From assembly GCF_000720765.1 (NCBI RefSeq), contig NZ_JODC01000009.1, forward strand, positions 186,001 through 250,000: 64,000 nucleotides of DNA. Reading direction: 5' to 3'. Position 1 is the stretch's first letter; every line of letters starts with the position of its first letter. The stretch is from Streptomyces sp. NRRL S-646. Lineage in GTDB: Bacteria; Actinomycetota; Actinomycetes; Streptomycetales; Streptomycetaceae. Positions 44,796 through 53,645 of the stretch are shown piece after piece. Position numbers and translations under genes: made by a program. Under the pieces are notes generated by a model. That model worked only from the letters and a program-made list of their open reading frames with translations, did no database searches and was not told where the DNA came from.

Positions 44796-45665
44796 GTGAC
44801 CTCAGCGACTCGACAGCCCGAGACCCCGGCCGCCGCCGCTGCGCCGCGGCTCATAGCCACCGATCTCGACGGCACCCTCCTGCGGGACGACAAGTCGGTC
44901 TCCCCGCGCACGGTGGCCGCCCTCGCCGCCGCCGAGGACGCGGGCATCGAGGTCTTCTTCGTCACCGGCCGGCCGGCCCGCTGGATGGACGTCGTCAGCG
45001 ACCACGTCCACGGCCACGGCCTGGCGATCTGCGGCAACGGCGCGGCCGTGGTCGACCTGCACGGCGGTCCGGGTGCCCACCGGTTCGTGAAGGTACGGGA
45101 GCTGGCCCGTGACAACGCGCTGGACGCCGTGCGGCTGCTGCGCGAGGCGGCGCCGGGCACGGTGTACGCGGTGGAGCAGACGTACGGCTTCCACCAGGAG
45201 CCGGACTATCCGAAGCTGCACATGGAGATCCCGGACAACCTCATGCCGGCCGAGGATCTGCTGGCGCCCGACGGGCCCGGATCCGCCGAGCCGGTCCTGA
45301 AGATCCTTGCGTACCATCCGACCCTCGACCCGGACGGTTTCCTCACCGCCGCCCGTCTCGCCATCGGCGACCGGGCCAACGTCACCCGGTCTAGTCCCAG
45401 CGCGCTGCTGGAGATCAGCGGCCCGGGTGTCTCCAAGGCGAGCACGCTCGCCCTGTGCTGCGCGGAGCGCGGTATCTCGCATGAGGAGGTCGTCGCCTTC
45501 GGGGACATGCCGAACGATGTCGAGATGCTCACTTGGGCGGGCCGGTCCTACGCGATGGGCAATGCGCATCCGGACGTCATCGCCGCAGCCTCGGGCCGCA
45601 CGGTCGCCAACAACGACGACGGGGTGGCGCTCGTCATCGAGCGGATGCTGGCGGAGCGGCGTTAG
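44796..45665 (+). CDS. HAD-superfamily (Cof-type) phosphatase
   Basis: 289 residues with the same motif set as the serS-linked protein: '[18 protein letters not shown]', 'FFVTGR', '[12 protein letters not shown]' and '[16 protein letters not shown]'. The two are probably paralogues with different cap residues and thus different phosphorylated substrates. GTG 44796 is supported by GGGAGAATGGGCGG upstream. Convergent with the M23 peptidase gene. Confidence 0.92.
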   Translation: MTSATRQPETPAAAAAPRLIATDLDGTLLRDDKSVSPRTVAALAAAEDAGIEVFFVTGRPARWMDVVSDHVHGHGLAICGNGAAVVDLHGGPGAHRFVKVRELARDNALDAVRLLREAAPGTVYAVEQTYGFHQEPDYPKLHMEIPDNLMPAEDLLAPDGPGSAEPVLKILAYHPTLDPDGFLTAARLAIGDRANVTRSSPSALLEISGPGVSKASTLALCCAERGISHEEVVAFGDMPNDVEMLTWAGRSYAMGNAHPDVIAAASGRTVANNDDGVALVIERMLAERR

Positions 45666-45693
45666 CCGCCCGAAGTGATCGGGGCAGCGCTGG

Positions 45694-46752
45694 TCATGCG
45701 AGGGGAACGCCGCGTGCCGCCAGCCAGGGCACCGGGTCCACCGCGGAGCCCATCTGCGGCGTGACGCGCACCTCGAAGTGCAGATGCGGGCCGGTGGAGT
45801 TGCCGGTGGTGCCCGACTGACCGATCCACTGCCCGGTGTCCACCCGCTCGCCCTGGTCGACGGCGACGGCGGCGAGATGGGCGTACTGGGTGTAGTAGCC
45901 GCCCGGGTGCTGGATCACGATCTCGATGCCGAAGGCGCCCCCGCAGGACACGCTCACCACGCGTCCCGCGCCGACCGCCCGCACCGGTGTGCCGATCGGT
46001 ACCGCGAAGTCCTGTCCGGTGTGCCGGTTCGCCCACCGGTCACCGCCGCTGCCGAAGCCGGCGGACAGTTCGTACGTCTCCACGAGCGCCACCCACGGCT
46101 GCGTGAGGTTCGTCGTGGGCTGTTGGAGCCGGACGGAGCCGCGGCAGCTGCCGGCCGCGACGGAGGCCTCCGCCTGCCCCTGCAACTGCCCTCGCGCCTC
46201 CTCGAGTTTGCGCTCGATCGTGTCTTTCACGGCGGCGAGCTCGATGTTCCGTTTCCCCAGCGCCTGCCACGCCGCTCTGGCCTTCGCCTCGCCGGCGGCG
46301 AAGCGTGCCTCGGCCCGGCGGCTGCGGGAGACGGAGCCGGCCAGGGCCAGATTCGCCTGCGCCAGGACGTGCTGGCTGCGCATCAGCGCGTCGGGGCTGT
46401 CCGCGAGGATCAGCTGCGCGGCCACCGGGAGACCGCCGCCGGTTCGGTACTGGGCGCGCGCCATCCTGCCCAGGTCCTCGTGCAGGCCGGCGATCTCCCG
46501 CCGTTCGCCGTCCAGCAGCGCCTGGGCCTGCTCGGCCTGCGCCCGCCGCACCTCGGCCTCCTGGCGACCCGCTTCGTACTGCTCCGTCGCCAGCGCCGCA
46601 TCCTCGTAGAGCTGCGCGACCTGGGCACTGATACCGCTGCCGATCCCGTCTCCGTCGCCCACACCCATCGCCTCCGTGGGCCGGGCCACAAGGACGACGA
46701 GCGCACACAGCAGGGCCGGAAGGATCAGCGGATGACGGCGGAATGAGCGCAT
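45694..46752 (-). CDS. Exported M23 (LytM-type) peptidase with coiled coil
   Basis: 352 residues. Signal peptide 'LPALLCALVVLVARPTEA' (to ~28) precedes a long helical coiled coil (about 40-200, 'QYEAGRQEAEVRRAQAEQAQ'). The C-terminal LytM domain has metal/catalytic residues in 'HTGQDFAVP' and 'GPHLHFEVR', both complete. The architecture is that of EnvC/NlpD or RipA-partner type cell-wall hydrolases, acting on peptidoglycan cross-links outside the membrane. Start at ATG 46752 without a clear ribosome site. Confidence 0.92.
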   Translation of the reverse strand: MRSFRRHPLILPALLCALVVLVARPTEAMGVGDGDGIGSGISAQVAQLYEDAALATEQYEAGRQEAEVRRAQAEQAQALLDGERREIAGLHEDLGRMARAQYRTGGGLPVAAQLILADSPDALMRSQHVLAQANLALAGSVSRSRRAEARFAAGEAKARAAWQALGKRNIELAAVKDTIERKLEEARGQLQGQAEASVAAGSCRGSVRLQQPTTNLTQPWVALVETYELSAGFGSGGDRWANRHTGQDFAVPIGTPVRAVGAGRVVSVSCGGAFGIEIVIQHPGGYYTQYAHLAAVAVDQGERVDTGQWIGQSGTTGNSTGPHLHFEVRVTPQMGSAVDPVPWLAARGVPLA

Positions 46753-46894
46753 GTCAGCGATCGTGGCCCGACCGGCCGGGACGGGTCATGTTCAAGTCCT
46801 GCGCCTGGGGGAAGCAGCACCCCGGATGGCTCAGTACGGACGGATCGTGACGAGTCGGTACGGCGCTTGCGGCACCGTAACCGCTGCGCCCGTG

Positions 46895-49800
46895 CTACGA
46901 CGGCGCTCCGGCCGGCAACTCCGTCTCGGCCTCCCGCTCCACCATCGCCCGCAACGGCCCTGGTACGGCGGCCAGTTCGGCGTACGTCCCGCGCTGCACC
47001 ACCCGCCCCTCGTCCAGTACGACGACCTCGTCGACCGTCTCCAGGCCGGCGAGCCGGTGCGTGATGAGCAGCGTCGTGCGGCCCGCGGTGGCGGCCAGCA
47101 GGTCGGCGGTGAGGGCGTCGGCCGTCGGCAGGTCGAGGTGTTCGGCGGGTTCGTCGAGCACGAGCACCGGGAAGTCGGCGAGCAGTGCGCGGGCCAGCGC
47201 GAGGCGCTGTCGCTGTCCGCCCGACAGCCGGGCCCCGTGTTCGCCGACCAGTGTGTCGAGCCCGTCGGGCAGGCTGTCGGCCCAGTCCAGCAGCCGGGCC
47301 CGGGCGAGCGCGTCGCGCAGGTCGCCCTCGGTGGCGTCCTTCTGCGCCAGCAGCAGGTTCTCGCGTACCGAGCTGTCGAAGAGGTGCGCGTCCTGGGCAC
47401 ACAGTCCGACGAGCCGTCGTACGTCGTCGCCGTCGAGCGCGTGGGCGTCCACGCCGGCCAGCGTGTACGAGCCCGCGTCCGGGTCCAGGAAGCGCAGCAG
47501 CACCTGGGCCAGCGTCGTCTTGCCGGAGCCGGACGGTCCGACCACGGCGATCCGGCGTCCCTGGTGAAGGGTGAGGTCGAGGCCGTCGAGCGCATCCCGG
47601 TCCTGCCCTTCGTACCGGGCGGTCAGACCCTTCAGGGCGATGGGGAAGGGGGAGGCGGGGGCCTGGCGGGGCTGCTCCGGCTCGCGTACCGGCTCGGGCG
47701 CGTCCAGGACCTCGTACACGCGCTCCGCGCTTCTGCGCACCCGTTGCCGGTGCTGCACGGCGAGCGGCAGCCCGAGGACCGCCTCGAAGGCGGCCAGCGG
47801 GGTGAGGACGACGACGGCCATCGTCACGCCGCCCAGCCGCCCGTCGGCGACTGCCTGGGCGCCCACGAGGGCCGTTGCGGCGACCGTCAGACCGGAGAGC
47901 AGCGCGGTGAGTCCGTCGCCGAGCGCGGTGGCGGTGGCGGCGCGTGAGGCGATCCGGGTCAGCGTGCCGTCGGCGCGCCGTGCCTCGGCGGTACGAGCCG
48001 GCAGGGCGCCGGCGACGGTCAACTCCGCGGTGCCGGTGAGCAGGTCGGTCACGCGCGTGGCGAGCACCCCTCGGGCGGGGGCCAGCCGGCGTTCGGCGCG
48101 GCGGGCCACGGCACCGGTGACCAGCGGGACACCGGCTCCGGCCGCCACCAGCCCGACGGCGAGTGCGAGGCCGGCCTCGGGCAGCAGCCAGGTGGTGAAG
48201 CCGATGGACGCGGCGGACACGATCGCTGCGGATCCGGCGGGCAGCAACCAGCGCAGCCAGTAGTCCTGCAGGGCGTCCACGTCGGCGACGAGGCGCGAGA
48301 GCAGGTCGCCACGGCGGGTGCTGCGCAGCCCGGCGGGCGCCAGGCGCTCCAGCCGCCGGTAGACGGCGACCCTGGTGTCGGCGAGCATCCGCAGCACCGC
48401 GTCGTGCGACACGAGCCGCTCGGCGTACCGGAAGGCGGCCCGCCCGATACCGAAGGCCCGCGTCGCCGTCACGGCCACCATCAGATACAGCACGGGCGGT
48501 TGCTGCGAGGCTCGTGAGATCAGCCACCCGGAGGTGGCCATGAGCCCGACGGCACTGCCGAGCGCAAGGCTCCCGAGCAGCAGGGCGAGGGCGAGACGGC
48601 TGCGCCGGGGGCCGGACATGGCCCGGACGCGGGCGAGGACAGCGCGCGTGCCTGTCGTGAGACCGGTCGTCCCGGCCTGCACCGGGGCGGGGTCGGCGGC
48701 CTCGATGGGGGCTCCATCGGACCTCCTCACAGCTCCGGGCTCCACGGAAGAGGCGGGCGATGTGGGTTCCTCAGGCGCCGTTGCCATGTCCGCCGTTGCC
48801 ATGTCCGCCGTCTCCAGTCGCACCACCCGGTCCGCAACCCCCAGCAGCGCCGGCCGGTGCACCACCAGCAGCACGGTCCGGCCCACCGCCAGCCGCCGTA
48901 CCGCCTCCACGACCTCGGCCTCGGTGGCGCCGTCCAGAGCGGCAGTCGGCTCGTCGAGCAGCAGTACGGGCCGGTCCGCGAGGAACGCCCGGGCCAGCGC
49001 GAGCCGCTGCCGCTGCCCGGCGGACAACCCGGCCCCGTCCTCCCCGAGCAGGGTCTCGGTGCCCCGGGGCAGCGCGTCCACGAACCCCATCGCCCCGGCG
49101 TCGCTCAACGCTTGGCGTACGGCACTGTCGTCGGCGTCGGGCCGGGCCAGCCGTACGTTCTCGGTGATCGTCCCGGCGAACAGATGCGGCCGCTGCGGAA
49201 CCCAGGCGATCCTCGACCGCCACTGCTCGAGATCGACCTCGGCGAGATCGGCTCCCCCGACCCGCACCTGCCCCTCGGCCGGCCGCACGAACCCCAGCAG
49301 GGCATTCAGCAGCGTCGACTTGCCCGCGCCGCTCGGTCCGACGAGCGCGACGGTCTCGCCGGGCTCAACGGCGAAGGACACGTCCGACACGGCATCCTCG
49401 GACCTCCCGGGATACCGAACCGTCACCCCCTCGAAGGCAATACCGCCCGCCGGCACGGGCGCCGTGCCCGACACCGGCACAGGCGTCTCCAGGACCGCGA
49501 AGATCTCCTCGGCCGCCGCAAGCCCCTCCGCCGCCGCGTGGTACTGCGCGCCGACCTGACGCAAGGGCAGATAGGCCTCAGGAGCGAGGACGAGGATGAC
49601 AAGGCCTGTGTACAGGTCCATCTCACCGTGTACGAGCCGCATGCCGATCGTCACGGCGACCAGCGCGACCGAGAGCGTGGAGAGCAGCTCCAGCGCAAAG
49701 GACGAGATGAAGGCGATCCGCAGCGTCCGCATGGTCGCCTGCCGGTACTCGCCCGTGATGCGTTTGATCGACTCGGCCTGGGCCTTGGCCCGCCCGAAGA

Positions 49801-50434
49801 CCTTCAGCGTCGGCAGCCCCGCGACGACATCCAGGAAGTGCCCCGACAGCCGGGACAGCAGACGCCACTGACGGTCCATCCGGGACTGCGTGGCCCAGCC
49901 GATCAGGACCATGAAGACCGGGATGAGCGGCAGGGTCCCCACGATGATCGCTGCCGAGACCCAGTCCTCGGTGACGATCCGGGCCAGCACCGCCACCGGC
50001 ACGACCACCGCGAGCCCCAGCTGCGGCAGATAGCGCGAGAAGTAGTCGTCGAGGGCGTCGACTCCACGGGTGGCAAGGGCGACGAGCGATCCGGTCCGCT
50101 GCCCGCTCAGCCATCCCGGGCCCAGCTCGACGGAGCGCTGCAGCAGCCGCCCCCGCAGCTCCGACTTCACCGCCGCGCTCGCCCGGTGCGCCGCGAGCTC
50201 GGTGAGCCACGAGACCAGCGCACGGCCAACGGCGACGGCCGCCAAGAGCAGCAGGGGAGTGCGGAGTTCGGCAACCGACATCCCGTGCTGGAAGGCACCC
50301 ACCACCACCTCGGCGATCAGCATCGCCTGAGCGATGACCAGCGCCGCACCGACCACGCCCAGGCCGACGACCGCCACCATGAAGAGGCGGGTGGCACGGG
50401 CGTATCGGAGCAGTCGCGGGTCGATCGGTTTCAC
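46895..50434 (-). CDS. cydCD: CydCD, fused ABC exporter for cytochrome bd assembly
   Basis: 1179 residues. CydD half: six helices then ABC domain with 'LVGPSGAGKSTLLNALLG' and 'GLSAGQRQRLALARA'. CydC half: six helices then 'VGPSGSGKTTLAQVLL' and 'RLSGGQRQRLALARA'. CydC and CydD are separate in E. coli but fused in Streptomyces. It exports thiols (cysteine/glutathione-type, inferred) and is needed to assemble the bd oxidase. GTG 50434 ('VKPIDPRLLRYARATR') is preferred over ATG 50464 because homology starts there and GAGGAAGAGGG lies ~10 nt before. That GTG is the centre of a parS site. Confidence 0.93.
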   Translation of the reverse strand: MKPIDPRLLRYARATRLFMVAVVGLGVVGAALVIAQAMLIAEVVVGAFQHGMSVAELRTPLLLLAAVAVGRALVSWLTELAAHRASAAVKSELRGRLLQRSVELGPGWLSGQRTGSLVALATRGVDALDDYFSRYLPQLGLAVVVPVAVLARIVTEDWVSAAIIVGTLPLIPVFMVLIGWATQSRMDRQWRLLSRLSGHFLDVVAGLPTLKVFGRAKAQAESIKRITGEYRQATMRTLRIAFISSFALELLSTLSVALVAVTIGMRLVHGEMDLYTGLVILVLAPEAYLPLRQVGAQYHAAAEGLAAAEEIFAVLETPVPVSGTAPVPAGGIAFEGVTVRYPGRSEDAVSDVSFAVEPGETVALVGPSGAGKSTLLNALLGFVRPAEGQVRVGGADLAEVDLEQWRSRIAWVPQRPHLFAGTITENVRLARPDADDSAVRQALSDAGAMGFVDALPRGTETLLGEDGAGLSAGQRQRLALARAFLADRPVLLLDEPTAALDGATEAEVVEAVRRLAVGRTVLLVVHRPALLGVADRVVRLETADMATADMATAPEEPTSPASSVEPGAVRRSDGAPIEAADPAPVQAGTTGLTTGTRAVLARVRAMSGPRRSRLALALLLGSLALGSAVGLMATSGWLISRASQQPPVLYLMVAVTATRAFGIGRAAFRYAERLVSHDAVLRMLADTRVAVYRRLERLAPAGLRSTRRGDLLSRLVADVDALQDYWLRWLLPAGSAAIVSAASIGFTTWLLPEAGLALAVGLVAAGAGVPLVTGAVARRAERRLAPARGVLATRVTDLLTGTAELTVAGALPARTAEARRADGTLTRIASRAATATALGDGLTALLSGLTVAATALVGAQAVADGRLGGVTMAVVVLTPLAAFEAVLGLPLAVQHRQRVRRSAERVYEVLDAPEPVREPEQPRQAPASPFPIALKGLTARYEGQDRDALDGLDLTLHQGRRIAVVGPSGSGKTTLAQVLLRFLDPDAGSYTLAGVDAHALDGDDVRRLVGLCAQDAHLFDSSVRENLLLAQKDATEGDLRDALARARLLDWADSLPDGLDTLVGEHGARLSGGQRQRLALARALLADFPVLVLDEPAEHLDLPTADALTADLLAATAGRTTLLITHRLAGLETVDEVVVLDEGRVVQRGTYAELAAVPGPLRAMVEREAETELPAGAPS

Positions 50435-50442
50435 GTGAAACA
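50427..50442. promoter_or_regulatory. parS site over the cydCD start codon
   Basis: GTTTCACGTGAAAC at 50428-50441, exact consensus. On the minus strand the central GTG is the likely cydCD start codon. A second perfect parS lies 37 bp away centre to centre. Confidence 0.9.
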
Positions 50443-50457
50443 CACCCTCTTCCTCAA

Positions 50458-50485
50458 GGGGCATGTTTCACGTGAAACATGCCCC
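50458..50485. promoter_or_regulatory. parS site within a 28-bp palindrome, cydB-cydCD junction
   Basis: The core GTTTCACGTGAAAC (50465-50478) is extended on both sides by symmetric CAT/ATG and GGGG/CCCC, making a 28-bp perfect dyad. It fills most of the space between the cydB stop and the cydCD ribosome site. In RNA it would form a 14-bp hairpin. Confidence 0.92.
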
Positions 50486-50494
50486 AACTCGGAC

Positions 50495-51499
50495 TCAGTG
50501 CACAGCGTCTGCGATGTGCTGCGTACCGATCCGCTTGCGGAACACCCAGTAGGTCCATCCCTGGTAGAGCAGGACGATCGGCGTGGCGATCCCCGCGCAC
50601 CAGGTCATGATCTTCAGGGTGTAGGGGCTCGACGAGGCGTTGGTGACCGTGAGGCTCCAGTCCCCATTGAGCGAGGACGGCATGACGTTCGGGAAGAGCG
50701 ACAGGAAGAGCATCGCCACGGCGGCCACGATTGTGATCCCGGACAGCGCGAACGACCATCCTTCGCGTCCGGCCTGATTCGCCACCAGGGCTGCGACCAG
50801 CGCGGCCACGGCCACGACGAGCGCGACCAGACTCTTGCCGTCGCCGCTGTCGACCTGCGTCCACAGCAGGAAGATCAGCGCCACCACGGCGGTGACGAGA
50901 CCGACCACCGTCGCCAGCTTCCGCGCCCGCTCCCGGATGTCACCGACCGTCTTGAGCGCCGTGAACACGGCCCCGTGGAAGGTGAACAGCGTGAGGGTCA
51001 CGAGCCCGCCGAGCAGCGCGTACGGGTTGAGCAGATCCCAGAAGGTGCCGACGTACTCGAAATTCTTGTCGATCTTCACGCCCCGCACGATGTTGCCGAA
51101 GACGACGCCCCACAGGAACGCCGGGATCAGCGAGGTCCAGAAGATCGCGGTCTCCCAGTTGCGCTGCCAGTTCTCCTCGGGCCGCTTCGCCCTGTACTCG
51201 AAGGCGACACCGCGCACGATCAGGCTGACCAGGATGATCAGCAGCGGCAGGTAGAAGCCGGAGAAGAGCGTGGCGTACCAGTCGGGGAAGGCGGCGAAGG
51301 TCGCACCGCCGGCCGACAGGAGCCAGACCTCATTGCCGTCCCACACGGGCCCGATGGTGTTGATCAGCACCCGCTTCTCGGGCCGGTTCCGCGCCAGCAG
51401 CTTGGTGAGGATGCCGACCCCGAAGTCGAAGCCCTCCAGGAAGAAGTAGCCGGTCCACAGGACGGCGATCAGAACGAACCAGACGTCGTGAAGTTCCAT
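50495..51499 (-). CDS. cydB: Cytochrome bd oxidase subunit II
   Basis: 334 residues with about eight or nine membrane helices. 'VLWTGYFFLEGFDFGVGIL' is the diagnostic N-terminal helix; 'GNEVWLLSAGGATFAAFPDWYA' follows. It forms the quinol oxidase with CydA and supports respiration at low oxygen. 18 bp downstream of cydA, 60 bp upstream of cydCD, and thus part of the Rex-controlled operon. Confidence 0.97.
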   Translation of the reverse strand: MELHDVWFVLIAVLWTGYFFLEGFDFGVGILTKLLARNRPEKRVLINTIGPVWDGNEVWLLSAGGATFAAFPDWYATLFSGFYLPLLIILVSLIVRGVAFEYRAKRPEENWQRNWETAIFWTSLIPAFLWGVVFGNIVRGVKIDKNFEYVGTFWDLLNPYALLGGLVTLTLFTFHGAVFTALKTVGDIRERARKLATVVGLVTAVVALIFLLWTQVDSGDGKSLVALVVAVAALVAALVANQAGREGWSFALSGITIVAAVAMLFLSLFPNVMPSSLNGDWSLTVTNASSSPYTLKIMTWCAGIATPIVLLYQGWTYWVFRKRIGTQHIADAVH

Positions 51500-51517
51500 G
51501 ACTCGATCTCCCTCGGC

Positions 51518-53026
51518 CTAGTACGAGAAGGCCATCGGCTTGTCGGCGTCACGGGTGTCGCCGCCGATCTTCGTGGGCGGGTTGAGGTCGGCCTCGGTGA
51601 GCTCGGGCGGGCCGGCCTTGACGTACTTCACGAGCAGCTTGACCTCGACGACGGCGAGGATGGCGTAGAGCGTGGTGAAGACGATCATCGAGGTGAGGAC
51701 CTCGGCCTGGGAGACACCGGGGGAGACCGCGTGCCGGGTCTGCAGGACGCCGTAGACCACCCACGGCTGTCGGCCCATCTCGGTGAAGATCCAGCCCCAT
51801 GAGTTGGCGATCAGCGGGAAGCCGAGGGTCCAGATCGCCACCAGCCAGTACAGCCTGCTGAGCTTGGGGCTGAGTGCCTTGTTCCTGAAGAGGACCAGAT
51901 GCGGCACCTCGTCGTCGCCGACCCTCAGATGCTGCGCCAGCATGAACTTCTTGCGGGTCAGCCAGAGTCCGACCAGGCCGATGGCGAAGGACGCCATGCC
52001 GAAGCCGATCATCCAGCGGAACGCCCAGAAGGTGACGGGGATGATGGGCCGGTAGTCGCCGGGACCGTACTTCTCCTGCTCGGCCTTGTTGGTGTCGTTG
52101 ATGCCGGGGACGTACGAGTTGAAGTTGTCGTCGGCGAGGAAGGACAGCAGGCCGGGGACCGACAGTTCGACGGAATTGTGACCCTTGCTGACGTCGCCGT
52201 ACGCGAAGATCGAGAACGGCGCGGAGTTCTGGCCGTCCCACAGCGCCTCGGCGGCAGCCATCTTCATCGGCTGCTGCTTGAACATGACCTTGCCGAGCGT
52301 GTCGCCGCTGATCGCGGTGAGCAGACCGGCGATGACGACGGTGACCAGCCCCAGCCGCAGCGAGCTCTTCATCACGGAGACGTGCTTCTTGCGGAACAGG
52401 TGGAAGGCGGCGATGCCGACCATGAACGCGCCGCCGGTCAGGAAGGAGGCGGAGAGCGTGTGGAACGCCTGGGCGAGCGCGGTGTTCTGGGTGAGCACGT
52501 GCCAGAAGTCGGTGAGCTCGGCACGCCCCTTCACCTTGTTGATCCGGTAGCCGACGGGGTGCTGCATCCAGGAGTTGGCCGCGAGGATGAAGTACGCCGA
52601 CAGGATCGTGCCGATCGAGACCATCCAGATGCAGGCGAGATGGATCCTCTTGGGCAGCTTGTCCCAGCCGAAGATCCACAGGCCGATGAAGGTCGACTCG
52701 AAGAAGAACGCGATCAGGGCCTCGAAGGCAAGCGGGGCGCCGAAGACGTCACCGACGAAGCGCGAGTAGTCGGACCAGTTCATGCCGAACTGGAACTCCT
52801 GCACGATGCCGGTGACCACACCCATCGCGATGTTGATCAGGAAGAGCTTGCCCCAGAACTTGGTGGCTCTGAGGTACTTCTCCTTCTCCGTGCGCACCCA
52901 GGCCGTCTGTAGGCCTGCCGTGAGGGCGGCGAGCGAGATCGTCAGGGGGACGAAGAGGAAGTGGTAGACGGTGGTGATGCCGAACTGCCAGCGCGCCAAC
53001 GTCTCCGGCGCCAGAGCCAGATTCAC
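51518..53026 (-). CDS. cydA: Cytochrome bd oxidase subunit I
   Basis: 502 residues from GTG 53026 (AGGAGA at ~8 nt), 'VNLALAPETLARWQFGITTVYHF'. His22 corresponds to the haem b595 ligand; 'AFHTLSASFLTGGAFMVG' carries the other conserved His, and 'EMGRQPWVVYGVLQT' follows the quinol-oxidising loop. It reduces O2 to water with electrons from menaquinol without pumping protons. The upstream perfect Rex operator ties its expression to the NADH/NAD+ ratio. The frame extends to 53083 but homology supports the GTG. Confidence 0.96.
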   Translation of the reverse strand: MNLALAPETLARWQFGITTVYHFLFVPLTISLAALTAGLQTAWVRTEKEKYLRATKFWGKLFLINIAMGVVTGIVQEFQFGMNWSDYSRFVGDVFGAPLAFEALIAFFFESTFIGLWIFGWDKLPKRIHLACIWMVSIGTILSAYFILAANSWMQHPVGYRINKVKGRAELTDFWHVLTQNTALAQAFHTLSASFLTGGAFMVGIAAFHLFRKKHVSVMKSSLRLGLVTVVIAGLLTAISGDTLGKVMFKQQPMKMAAAEALWDGQNSAPFSIFAYGDVSKGHNSVELSVPGLLSFLADDNFNSYVPGINDTNKAEQEKYGPGDYRPIIPVTFWAFRWMIGFGMASFAIGLVGLWLTRKKFMLAQHLRVGDDEVPHLVLFRNKALSPKLSRLYWLVAIWTLGFPLIANSWGWIFTEMGRQPWVVYGVLQTRHAVSPGVSQAEVLTSMIVFTTLYAILAVVEVKLLVKYVKAGPPELTEADLNPPTKIGGDTRDADKPMAFSY

Positions 53027-53108
53027 GTCGTCAGTCTCCTTAGGTCGCCGTGGTACAGCGGCAGTTTGCCCCTTGTGTGACACGCATCATCGGAGCAACG
53101 GGACACGC

Positions 53109-53126
53109 TTGTGAACGCGTTCACAT
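53109..53126. promoter_or_regulatory. Rex operator (ROP) of the cyd operon
   Basis: The 16-bp palindrome TGTGAACGCGTTCACA (53110-53125), preceded by T, matches the published S. coelicolor Rex operator TTGTGAACGCGTTCACAA at 17 of 18 positions. It lies 83 bp upstream of the cydA start and about 110 bp upstream of the divergent cyclophilin-like gene. Rex releases it when NADH rises under oxygen limitation. Confidence 0.95.
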
Positions 53127-53236
53127 TCACAAGCAATTATGACCCACTGATTTTCGACGCACGCAGCGGGGGTGGTGTCTCCTCCGTCACGTCAACCCCT
53201 TGGCAGCGACTTCAACATCTTGTTGAATTGCCTGCC

Positions 53237-53638
53237 GTGCAGATACGGATCTCGTGGCCCGCCGGCCACCTCACCGCGACCCTCGACGACACCCCGACCG
53301 CCCAGGCCCTCACCAAGGCACTGCCCCTCGCCTCCACCGCCCGCACCTGGGGCGAGGAGGTCTATTTCGACACGGGCGTCTCTGTTCCACGTGAAACAAC
53401 GGCCCGACAGGTCGTGGACCCCGGCACGGTCGCCTTCTGGACCGACGGCGACGCCCTGGCACTCCCCTACGGCCCCACCCCGATCTCGCGAGGCTGGGGG
53501 TCCCCCCGAACGGAGTTTGGGGGAGAGTGCCGCCTCGCGAGCCCGTGCAACGTTCTGGGCCGCCTCGACGGCACCCCCGCGCTCCTCGCCACGGTCCGCG
53601 ACGGCGACCCGGTGCGCGTGGAAGTCGTAGACGGCTGA
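53237..53638 (+). CDS. Cyclophilin-like fold protein (small) with inserted palindrome
   Basis: 133 residues of the cyclophilin-like (PF04126-type) family: 'VQIRISWPAGHLTATL', 'LPLASTARTWGEEVYFDTGV', 'ALALPYGPTPIS', 'ECRLASPCNVLGRLDG'. The family has no known peptidyl-prolyl isomerase activity. It carries an ~8-residue insertion ('GWGSPRTEFG') made by a G5/C5 palindrome, and a parS site read as V-P-R-E-T. GTG 53237 is chosen by homology; the frame to 53111 would start on the Rex operator. Divergent from cydA. Confidence 0.78.
   Translation: MQIRISWPAGHLTATLDDTPTAQALTKALPLASTARTWGEEVYFDTGVSVPRETTARQVVDPGTVAFWTDGDALALPYGPTPISRGWGSPRTEFGGECRLASPCNVLGRLDGTPALLATVRDGDPVRVEVVDG
53383..53398. promoter_or_regulatory. 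parS-like site in cyclophilin-like gene
   Basis: GTTCCACGTGAAAC (53384-53397) differs from the consensus at one base (C for T at position 4). This variant is one of the accepted Streptomyces parS forms. The codons used (TCT, GTT, CCA, CGT, GAA, ACA) are mostly rare in this genome, suggesting selection on the DNA site. Confidence 0.85.
53485..53541. repeat. Palindromic element inserted in cyclophilin-like gene
   Basis: CTCGCGAGGC (53485-53494) and GCCTCGCGAG (53532-53541) are perfect 10-bp arms. They enclose a G5/C6...G5 segment that can form further hairpins. The encoded residues interrupt a conserved stretch of the family without breaking the frame. Confidence 0.65.
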
Positions 53639-53645
53639 CGCCGGT

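Noticed and set aside
48857..51802. A 981-residue open frame opposite cydCD and cydB
   Set aside because: Composition is that of antisense high-GC DNA (Arg, His, Gln, Asp rich); the cyd genes on the other strand have full family motifs.
53111..53236. Longer start for the cyclophilin-like gene at GTG 53111
   Set aside because: That GTG is part of the Rex operator and the added residues do not resemble the family.
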